A stretch of DNA of 9,695 nucleotides, taken from Spirochaetaceae bacterium. GTDB lineage: Bacteria > Spirochaetota > Spirochaetia > Treponematales > Breznakiellaceae. The notes beneath the pieces are model-generated. The model made no database searches. It saw only the letters and a list, made by a program, of their open reading frames with translations, and was not told the DNA's origin. Of this stretch, positions 1-6,033 are shown piece by piece (the stretch's first letter is position 1; every line of letters begins with the position of its first letter). The translations under genes were made by a program, and so were the position numbers. The stretch covers positions 1 to 9,695 of the forward strand of contig JAIRYB010000120.1 of the NCBI GenBank assembly GCA_031267955.1. The letters run 5' to 3'.

Positions 1-254
1 GCGTCATCTACCGCCACTAATACCCCGGTCCCCCGCTCCGCTTTCTGGCGCTCCCTTTCAGCCTCCGCCATTCTCCGTCTTTCGCAGTATTCGGCATACG
101 CTTCGTATAAGGCGCTTAAATCCAGCTGCTTCAGCACAAACACCAGCAGCCGCACCGAATCATCGTCCGGAATCAACACGCCGACGTCCATCGGCAGGCT
201 CAGTTGATGTAATGAATTGAAATCGCTATAGTTTTTATCGGGTAGTGTTTGCAT
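1..254 (-). CDS. IS1182-type transposase, N-terminal part (runs off left edge)
   Basis: This is the first 84 codons of a transposase, open to the left edge with no stop. The translation begins MQTLPDKNYSDFNSLHQ and continues with DVGVLIPDDDSVRLL and QLDLSALYEAY. That pattern (a polar start, then a 'VP/IP-DDDSVRLL' strand and 'LDLSALY') is the typical N-terminus of IS1182-family DDE transposases, recognised from memory. The DDE catalytic residues would lie outside the window. Residues about 57-75 are unusually charged (many Arg, Glu, Ala), where family members usually go straight into a Gly/Pro-rich segment; this may be a lineage-specific insertion. The ATG at 254-252 is chosen because the family's N-terminal motif follows it and a TATAAT box ends six bases upstream. 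There is no Shine-Dalgarno sequence. The start region is visibly more AT-rich than the host genes, as expected for a mobile element. Whether the element is intact cannot be seen. Confidence 0.82.
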   Translation of the reverse strand, partial: MQTLPDKNYSDFNSLHQLSLPMDVGVLIPDDDSVRLLVFVLKQLDLSALYEAYAEYCERRRMAEAERERQKAERGTGVLVAVDD

Positions 255-289
255 ATGCCCATTATAGCAGCCGGGCGGTTCCGTTGGAA
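252..289 (-). promoter_or_regulatory. Candidate promoter of the transposase, leaderless type
   Basis: On the minus strand a perfect TATAAT lies at 266-261, preceded after a 17-nt spacer by TTCCAA (289-284), a poor -35 (3 of 6 matches to TTGACA). Six bases separate the TATAAT from the ATG at 254, so transcription would be expected to start at or next to the A of the start codon. No Shine-Dalgarno sequence is present. The -35 part lies inside the hairpin of the rightward terminator at 270-309. Promoter function is inferred from motif and position. Confidence 0.5.
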
Positions 290-309
290 TTCCGTCCGGC
301 TCTTTTTTT
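270..309 (+). terminator. Strong rightward intrinsic terminator next to the transposase
   Basis: GCCGGGCGG (270-278) pairs with CCGTCCGGC (292-300) over nine pairs with one G-U. The interior adds TTCC (279-282) pairing with GGAA (286-289) around a GTT loop, with a two-base TT bulge. The hairpin is followed at once by TCTTTTTTT (301-309). This is a canonical Rho-independent terminator on the plus strand only; the minus-strand side has no T-tract. It would stop transcripts running rightward, that is, antisense to the transposase, before they reach the region upstream of ugpC. It could belong to the IS end or to the gene beyond an insertion point. Confidence 0.8.
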
Positions 310-515
310 CTCCGGTTCACGGCACATCCGGTTCTTTACGGGCGTTCCCGTGTCCTCCCGCCTTTGCCGCTCCTTCGACCTGGGCATTTCTTTTACAGCC
401 CCATGCGCCCGAATAGCCGGAAAAGCAGATGTCCGGTACTATTTTGGCAGGGCATTCCTTATTCTTCGCGGTTTTTCCTTAATTTTTCCTTTCTTTTCGG
501 GGATAATTGCCCTTC

Positions 516-572
516 CGCGCGTTTATCCTGCCGGGCTTCCGGTTTTTCATTGACAAACGGGCAGGATGCGCG
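516..572. repeat. Inverted repeat bracketing the ugpC -35 box
   Basis: ATCCTGCC (525-532) is the exact reverse complement of GGCAGGAT (560-567). Just outside, CGCGC (516-520) matches GCGCG (568-572) as a continuation of the dyad, with a four-base GTTT insertion on the left side. The 27-nt interior contains the -35 box TTGACA. The arrangement fits either an operator-like dyad or a stem-loop; no regulator is known for it, and the functional reading is inference. Confidence 0.4.
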
Positions 573-607
573 TAAATTTAAGGGAATAAACTAACCCTGA
601 CGGGAGG
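550..607 (+). promoter_or_regulatory. Promoter and ribosome binding site of ugpC
   Basis: A perfect -35 TTGACA (550-555), a 17-nt spacer and a -10 TAAATT (573-578, 4 of 6 consensus) predict transcription starting near 585. The Shine-Dalgarno GGGAGG (602-607) sits six bases before the ATG at 614, giving a short leader of about 30 nt. This is the best sigma70-type promoter in the window. Confidence 0.7.
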
Positions 608-613
608 CCTAAA

Positions 614-1747
614 ATGGCAAAAGTAGAATTGAAAAACATCAGCAAGGTCTATGAAGGCAATGTCCGCGCCGTGGACGACGCCAACATAGTGGTCGAGGAC
701 AAGGAATTCGTCGTTTTTGTCGGACCTTCGGGCTGCGGGAAGTCCACAACCCTGCGCATGGTTGCCGGTTTGGAGGATATCACCGAAGGCGAGCTCCATA
801 TTGACGGCGAATTGATGAACGATGTACCGCCGAAAGACCGGAATATCGCCATGGTATTCCAGAATTACGCGCTGTACCCCCACATGTCGGTGTACGAGAA
901 TATGGCTTTTGGCCTGAGGATCAAAAAGGTCCCGAAAGACGAGATAGACAAGCGGGTCAAAGACGCCGCCAAAATACTCGATATCGAAAAATTCCTGGAC
1001 CGCAAGCCCAAAGCCCTTTCCGGCGGCCAGCGGCAGCGTGTCGCTGTCGGGCGCGCCATAGTCCGCAACCCCAAGGTATTCCTCTTTGACGAGCCGCTGT
1101 CCAACCTGGACGCCAAACTGCGGGTGCAGATGCGCGCGGAAATTTCCAGCCTCCACCACCGGCTCGACGCCACCATGATCTACGTCACCCACGACCAGGT
1201 AGAGGCCATGACCATGGCCAATAAGATCGTGGTCATGAAAGACGGCAAGGTTCAGCAGATCGGCTCCCCCATGAACCTCTACAACTACCCGGTGAACAAA
1301 TTTGTGGCCGGTTTTATCGGTTCCCCCCCGATGAATTTCCTTACCGTCAAGGTACTGGACAAGGGCGGTTCCGTGGTCCTGGACGAAGGTTCCTTTGAGA
1401 TGAAACCCCTGCCCCAGCACGCCGAATACATCAGGAATTATGTGGGCAAGGAGATTTTCTTCGGCATACGGCCGGAAGACATGACCTATGTTGAAACTCC
1501 CGCGTCCGAAAACAACATCGCCCTTAAGGTGACCGTAGTCGAGCCGCTTGGCTCGGACATCCACCTCTGGCTTACCACGGCCGGCAGCACGGCCCAGCAG
1601 ATGGTGGCCCGGACCGAGCCGCACTATATTTTCAAAGTGGGGGACACCGCCAACTTTACCCCCAGGCTGGAGAAGGCCCGGTATTTTGACAAGGAAACCG
1701 AACTTTCCATCCTGGCCAAACTCGACGCCGAGGCTGTAAAAGGCTAA
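614..1747 (+). CDS. ugpC: Sugar-type ABC transporter ATPase, UgpC/MalK/MsmX family
   Basis: This 377-residue protein is the cytoplasmic ATPase of a CUT1-type carbohydrate or glycerol-phosphate importer. All nucleotide-binding elements are present in order: Walker A GPSGCGKST at 37-45, Q-loop Q83 (VFQNYALYPH), signature LSGGQ at 135-139, Walker B VFLFDE at 155-160, D-loop SNLD at 163-166 and H-loop H193 (YVTHDQ). The C-terminal part, about 235-370, is the regulatory OB/TOBE region, with the family's GIRPED segment at 284-289. Length is normal for MalK/UgpC. The start is fixed by GGGAGG six bases upstream. The gene has its own promoter and a probable terminator, with no permease or binding-protein gene in the window. 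It is therefore probably a shared ATPase serving several importers, as MsmX does in Firmicutes; that part is inference. The substrate cannot be read from the sequence, so the symbol names the family rather than proven glycerol-3-phosphate uptake. Confidence 0.93.
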   Translation: MAKVELKNISKVYEGNVRAVDDANIVVEDKEFVVFVGPSGCGKSTTLRMVAGLEDITEGELHIDGELMNDVPPKDRNIAMVFQNYALYPHMSVYENMAFGLRIKKVPKDEIDKRVKDAAKILDIEKFLDRKPKALSGGQRQRVAVGRAIVRNPKVFLFDEPLSNLDAKLRVQMRAEISSLHHRLDATMIYVTHDQVEAMTMANKIVVMKDGKVQQIGSPMNLYNYPVNKFVAGFIGSPPMNFLTVKVLDKGGSVVLDEGSFEMKPLPQHAEYIRNYVGKEIFFGIRPEDMTYVETPASENNIALKVTVVEPLGSDIHLWLTTAGSTAQQMVARTEPHYIFKVGDTANFTPRLEKARYFDKETELSILAKLDAEAVKG

Positions 1748-1752
1748 AACAG

Positions 1753-1804
1753 GGGCCGGGCGCGACAAACTCCTGGCAGCGGACGTTGCCCGGCCCATGC
1801 TTTT
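1753..1804 (+). terminator. Probable intrinsic terminator after ugpC
   Basis: GGGCCGGGC (1753-1761) is perfectly complementary to GCCCGGCCC (1788-1796). An alternative fold keeps seven outer pairs, bulges two bases, and adds five pairs between 1762-1766 and 1785-1789, shortening the loop to 18 nt. The hairpin starts six bases after the ugpC stop. A short T-run (1801-1804) follows after four bases. The weak T-tract and long loop lower confidence, but the position is right. Confidence 0.5.
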
Positions 1805-1810
1805 ACAATC

Positions 1811-1847
1811 TTCACTACCGCCTTTAAAGATGTTACTATGCGGGGTA
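1811..1847 (+). promoter_or_regulatory. Candidate extended -10 promoter of the transglutaminase-TPR gene
   Basis: TTCACT (1811-1816, 4 of 6 to TTGACA), a 17-nt spacer and TACTAT (1834-1839, 4 of 6 to TATAAT) are present. A TG at 1831-1832 in the extended -10 position (TGn just before the hexamer) adds support. Transcription would start near 1845-1847, at the second ATG of the reading frame. There is no convincing Shine-Dalgarno sequence for either ATG. Confidence 0.4.
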
Positions 1848-4800
1848 TGGAATTCCGCCCGCCCGCCGGAGAGAGTCCGCCTGCCGCCGCCCTCGCGCTA
1901 AGGTCCTGCGCCCTGTACGGGGTGCTTTGGCAGTTCCGGCTTTTGGCCGGCGATACGGCTGATACCGCGGTATTCGCCGCGTCCCTGGCCGCCGGATTCG
2001 CCGTTCCCGTGATTCTGGCGGCCATGAGGCTCCGCCCGCCGGGCAGGGGCGAAGAAAACGCCGCGCGGCCCCTGCGGAATTTCCCGGCCCTGGCCATCCT
2101 TGCCTTTATTCCCTGGGCAACGCGCGCCCTGATCGCCTTTCCCGGTTTCTTTGCCGCGGACACCGCTGTTTTCGATTCCCTGCTCCTTGGCTTTGACCGC
2201 AACAACTTTGTCTCGCTTTTCCCGTATTACTGGGCGGGGCTTTTTACCTGGTTTTCCGCGCGGTCCCGTTTTTTCCTCCGTTTTGACATTATCGCCGCGC
2301 AGCTGCTGCTCCTGGTATTTTATTGCCTGTTCCGTACCGCCGCCATGGAGGCCTACCGCTGGCCGGTGACGATGATCGTTCTCTTTACCGCGATAGTGCT
2401 TTTCCAGCTTCTCGCGCTTATGTTTTCAACGCCCGCCGAATACCTGGTGCGCCGGGCCGAGCGGGTCCGGGCTGCGGCGGTACTGATCGTTTTGGCGCTC
2501 ACGGCCGGCATTCTGATGATCCGCCCTTCCCAGGAACGGGCTTTGGAGCGGGGAGGCGGGCTGCTCCAGCCGAACCTCTTCCGCTTCGACTTTTCCCAGA
2601 TATTAAAACTGCAAAGCGAGATCCGGATGAACGACGACCTTATCCTTATCGTCCGCAAGGAATCCCAGGATCACCATATCTACCTCCGCCGTTTTATACT
2701 TTCAGGCTACAGCGAGAAACAGGGTTTCTTCCGGCACGAGGGGCGGGACGAAACTGACCACCCGCAGAAACTGCCCGGAACACGGACCAGGGTTGACGGC
2801 GCCGATGTTCCGGGGGGCCGGTTTGTCGGGCAGGAATACTTTCTTGTCAATTTTGACGCGTCCGCCTTTATCGCCATTAACCAGCCCAGGGAAATTATCC
2901 CCTACGAAAGCTGGGACGCGTCTTCCTTTAATTCGGCCTATGGCGTTACCAGTTATGTCAGCGATATATCAGCCGATATTCTCAGCTCCAATTCGCCCCG
3001 CCGGCCCCTGCCCCCGGACGGCGCGGTTTCCTTTTCGGGTTTTTCCGCCGGGGACTTCGGGATGGATGAGGAAGAATACGCGTACTATACCGAATACGGC
3101 GGGGACGACCGTATTGCCGCGTACGCGGGAGAGCTAAGCCGGGCTTATGTGTCTTCCGGCGATATGGCGCAGGCGGTATACGAACGGCTCAGGTACGGGG
3201 AATACCGCTACAGCCTGAAGCCCGGAATCGCCCCCGACGGGGACCAGCTTGCGTGGTTTCTCTATGAATCAAAACGGGGGTACTGTTCCTACTTTGCCTT
3301 TGCCATGACCCTTATGCTGCGCTCCCTGGGCATACCTTCGCGGGTCGCGGTGGGTTTTTTCCTCGATCCGCAAAGCGGCGCTTTCGACTATTACCCGATC
3401 CGTTCCGACATGGCCCATGCCTGGGTTGAAGTGTACTATCCGGATTACGGGTGGATCGACTACGACCCCACTACTACCCAGTTTGCGGAAGATGAGGAAT
3501 TCAATTTTTCGAACGGCGTCCCCCCGGAACTTTTCGAGCGGCTCATAAAGGAAATCCTGGAGAACCGTTCCCGGATGAGCGCGAGACAGGGAACAGGCGG
3601 GGAAGAAGATCTGGGCCGCTCAAATTCGATAGGCGGGAACGCCGTTTCCTTTCTCCGGAAAAGAGGGGCGGTCCTGCTTTTAATACTGATAGTGTTTCTA
3701 TTCCTGTTCCTGCGCTGCGGGTATCTGATGTTGTACTACGCCTCCCGGGATCCCAGGAAAAAGGCTATCCGGCTCTGGGCCCATGTACGCCGGCGGCTTG
3801 CCCTGGCCGGTTTCAGGCGCGGCGGGGACGCGGGGGAAGCCGAATGGGCCCGCTCTCTGGACGGGCAGCACGATCTCGGCCTTTACCCGCTTTACGGTAA
3901 TACCGCCGCCGCGCGCTTTTCCCGGGTTTTCCCCCCGGAAGAACTGCGGGCCATGCGGGAAAACTACCGGGAATTTTCCGGGCGCTACCGGCAAACTGTT
4001 TCCCTGTTCCGCCGCTTCCTGGCCTGGGTTCTGCCGCCTCTGGCAATGGCGGCCGGGAGGCGCGGCCCGGGGCGGCATAACGGCCCGTCCGGCGGAAACG
4101 CGGGAAAGATCCCCGTTGTCCTGTTTATGGTTCTGCTTTTTGTTTTCGCGGGCGACTCCGCCCCGTCGGAAGAACCGGGGGAAATCCTGACTGCGGACGG
4201 CCTTCTTGAAGCCGCCGACAACGCCCAGGAACGGGAAAACTGGGAACTGGCCATCAAATTTTATACCGAGGGGGAAGGCCTCTTCCCCGGCGATCCCCGC
4301 TTCCCCATGACTCTGGGCGCGCTCTACTACAGCCGGGAACTCTACCATCTTGCCTGGGACGAATACCGCAAGGCCGAGGCGATTGCCCCCGACGATCCGT
4401 ATCTGCTGTACCATCTTTCGCGGACAGCGGGCTACCTTAACCGGGACGCTGTTTCCGCCGGATATCTGGAGCGGCTGATTGCCATCGATCCGGAAAACCA
4501 GGACGCTATCGGGACGCTGGGGTGGATGTACTACAAACTGCACCGGCTTAACGACGGGGAGCGGCTCCTGCTCGACGCCGTTAGCGTTTACGGGAGGGAA
4601 CCGGATTTCGCCATGACCCTGGGTACTATTTATTCCGATATGTTCCGTTACGATGACTCGAAATACTGGTATCTAAGGGCCATTGCGGAAAGCGAAGAAC
4701 TGAGCAACAGGGAATTTGCCGCTGTTGCCCATTACAACCTTTCCATTCTTGAAAGCCGGTACTATCGCTACGCCGACGCCTTCGAGAGGACCAACAGTTC

Positions 4801-5974
4801 CCTGTCTTCGCACAACCGATCTTCCGGCAGGCTTGCCCGGGGGGAATTGTACCTCAGGCGCATGGAACTGCCCCGCGCCCTTTCGGATTATCAGGCGGCC
4901 TACCAGATGGATACTTCCCCCCTGTCCAAGGTAAACCTGGCCCAGGCTTTCCAGACAGCGGGCCGGCTGGAAGAGGCGCGTCTGTACGCCGAAGACTGCC
5001 TTGAATCCGGGGACCTTTCATGGATGCTTAACTACGGCATTGATATTGACCGCTACAGGCGGGATCTGCACGAAATACTCTACAAAACCTATTCGGGGCT
5101 TGCCAAAACCGAAAAGAGGAAAATCTACGCGGGTTTTTTGCAAAAGATCAGGGGCGTCTATATGGGATGGTACTACGCCGTTAAATCGGTATCCCATCAT
5201 TACCTTTACAAAAAGTACAGCCTCAATGCCGCCCGCGCCTACGAAGCAGAATCGTCAAACAGCGTGGATACTAAGCCTTTAAATGAATCTGTTTTAAGCG
5301 CGGGATCTTACGGCGCCCAGGGCCTTGATTCGCAGATACAGTACTACAACGCATTCGAGTCCTACCCCCGGAGGGCGTACCGTTACCTTAAAAACGCCCG
5401 CCAGTTCGAGGTCCCCCTGATACCCCTGTCGGAACCTTCGTATATTGCCGAGGAGGGATACCTGTTCCGGGACGCCGGGCTTCTTGAGCGGGTCATCCCC
5501 CTGTTCGATCCGGCCTGGGAACGGGACATGATTGCCGACACCTACGCCAAATTGTACCGGCTCCTGGACAAGAAGCTGCCCGGAAAGGAAAAGGGCCTGA
5601 AACTCCGGGATGCCGCGGAAAGGCTCTACGCTTTAAACCAGGGGGCGCTGAGGCAGAACGGCATCAGGCTGCCGGTAGAATTACTGCTCGACACGGACCG
5701 CGCCGCATCTCCCGGCAGGACGGACAGGGCGCTCCGGAAAGCCTTTAAAAAAATGGGAATAGAAGCCGCGCGCCCCGGAGAACGCGGCGGGGGGAACCGC
5801 TACCGGCTCAGTATTACGGTAAACGGCGGCGAAGCTTTCTGCGAGCTCTACGACGGGGGCCGCGGCACAAGCTTTTTCCGCGAATACATTCCCCTTTCAT
5901 CCCTAAAACCCGCCGCCATAAGCGATTTCGCCGCCGCGCTGGGCGATGCGGTTTTTGTCGGGTTTGACCGGTAA
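1838..5974 (+). CDS. Membrane transglutaminase-like (TgpA-type) protein fused to a TPR domain
   Basis: This is a 1378-residue envelope protein. Hydrophobic segments at about 17-36, 43-63, 82-105, 124-140, 148-166, 176-196 and 211-228, with Arg-rich loops on alternate sides, give seven spans with N-terminus in. A periplasmic region with a transglutaminase core follows: C483 (GYCSYF), H527 (AHAWVEVY) and D543 (DYDPT), spaced as in TgpA-like proteins. A span at 611-628 returns the chain to the cytoplasm. Basic residues 629-757 take the place of the DUF4129-like tail. A ninth span at 758-771 then leads to about eight TPR units (roughly 785-1058), so TPRs and catalytic domain lie on the same outer side. 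Residues 1061-1378 are not recognised. The intact triad suggests a cysteine hydrolase or transferase acting on envelope proteins or peptidoglycan; the substrate is unknown. The usual MoxR and DUF58 partners are not in view. ATG 1838 is listed, but ATG 1847 fits the promoter better. The membrane-transglutaminase and TPR calls are secure; the function is not. Confidence 0.88.
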   Translation: MRGMEFRPPAGESPPAAALALRSCALYGVLWQFRLLAGDTADTAVFAASLAAGFAVPVILAAMRLRPPGRGEENAARPLRNFPALAILAFIPWATRALIAFPGFFAADTAVFDSLLLGFDRNNFVSLFPYYWAGLFTWFSARSRFFLRFDIIAAQLLLLVFYCLFRTAAMEAYRWPVTMIVLFTAIVLFQLLALMFSTPAEYLVRRAERVRAAAVLIVLALTAGILMIRPSQERALERGGGLLQPNLFRFDFSQILKLQSEIRMNDDLILIVRKESQDHHIYLRRFILSGYSEKQGFFRHEGRDETDHPQKLPGTRTRVDGADVPGGRFVGQEYFLVNFDASAFIAINQPREIIPYESWDASSFNSAYGVTSYVSDISADILSSNSPRRPLPPDGAVSFSGFSAGDFGMDEEEYAYYTEYGGDDRIAAYAGELSRAYVSSGDMAQAVYERLRYGEYRYSLKPGIAPDGDQLAWFLYESKRGYCSYFAFAMTLMLRSLGIPSRVAVGFFLDPQSGAFDYYPIRSDMAHAWVEVYYPDYGWIDYDPTTTQFAEDEEFNFSNGVPPELFERLIKEILENRSRMSARQGTGGEEDLGRSNSIGGNAVSFLRKRGAVLLLILIVFLFLFLRCGYLMLYYASRDPRKKAIRLWAHVRRRLALAGFRRGGDAGEAEWARSLDGQHDLGLYPLYGNTAAARFSRVFPPEELRAMRENYREFSGRYRQTVSLFRRFLAWVLPPLAMAAGRRGPGRHNGPSGGNAGKIPVVLFMVLLFVFAGDSAPSEEPGEILTADGLLEAADNAQERENWELAIKFYTEGEGLFPGDPRFPMTLGALYYSRELYHLAWDEYRKAEAIAPDDPYLLYHLSRTAGYLNRDAVSAGYLERLIAIDPENQDAIGTLGWMYYKLHRLNDGERLLLDAVSVYGREPDFAMTLGTIYSDMFRYDDSKYWYLRAIAESEELSNREFAAVAHYNLSILESRYYRYADAFERTNSSLSSHNRSSGRLARGELYLRRMELPRALSDYQAAYQMDTSPLSKVNLAQAFQTAGRLEEARLYAEDCLESGDLSWMLNYGIDIDRYRRDLHEILYKTYSGLAKTEKRKIYAGFLQKIRGVYMGWYYAVKSVSHHYLYKKYSLNAARAYEAESSNSVDTKPLNESVLSAGSYGAQGLDSQIQYYNAFESYPRRAYRYLKNARQFEVPLIPLSEPSYIAEEGYLFRDAGLLERVIPLFDPAWERDMIADTYAKLYRLLDKKLPGKEKGLKLRDAAERLYALNQGALRQNGIRLPVELLLDTDRAASPGRTDRALRKAFKKMGIEAARPGERGGGNRYRLSITVNGGEAFCELYDGGRGTSFFREYIPLSSLKPAAISDFAAALGDAVFVGFDR

Positions 5975-5997
5975 CCGCGTACAAACAGCCCCCGGAA

Positions 5998-6033
5998 TTG
6001 CGCTTGTTGTTTATATGTTTTATACTGCAAATA
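5998..6033 (+). promoter_or_regulatory. Candidate promoter of the M16 lipoprotein gene, leaderless type
   Basis: TATACT (6021-6026) matches 5 of 6 of the -10 consensus. Seventeen bases upstream is TTGCGC (5998-6003), a weak -35 with TTG conserved. Six bases separate the -10 from the ATG at 6033, so transcription should begin at the start codon. The intergenic gap is only 58 nt and noticeably AT-rich, with no Shine-Dalgarno sequence before any of the ATGs at 6015, 6033, 6045 or 6051. Confidence 0.5.

Larger units (their letters stand above)
310..613. other. Gene-free stretch between the IS end and ugpC
   Basis: About 300 nt with no supportable gene. The plus strand is pyrimidine-rich, especially around 466-500 with several T-runs. 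Two overlapping plus-strand open frames (245-553 and 364-594) encode no recognisable protein and have no ribosome binding site. The right end holds the ugpC promoter, its flanking inverted repeat and its ribosome binding site. I do not see a tRNA, riboswitch or repeat array here. Confidence 0.6.

Noticed and set aside
245..553. Plus-strand open frame of 102 codons between the transposase and ugpC
   Set aside because: It starts within the transposase 5' end on the opposite strand, runs through the terminator hairpin, has no Shine-Dalgarno sequence and resembles no protein I know.
578..1798. 406-codon open frame on the minus strand opposite ugpC
   Set aside because: It is the antisense shadow of a clearly real, GC-rich gene. 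The translation has no recognisable domain and there is no ribosome binding site.
3600..4100. Possibility that the large gene is really two genes joined by a sequencing error
   Set aside because: The frame is open throughout with consistent codon use and no nearby stop, overlapping start with ribosome binding site, or homopolymer at the junction. A natural fusion is the simpler reading.
3698..4543. 281-codon open frame on the minus strand inside the fusion gene
   Set aside because: The plus-strand frame there encodes a coherent membrane span and TPR units. The antisense product has no family features.
5946..6032. Upstream extension of the M16 reading frame
   Set aside because: It would overlap the previous gene by 29 nt and place about 29 residues before a complete lipoprotein leader. 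The -10 box at 6021-6026 also lies inside the extension.
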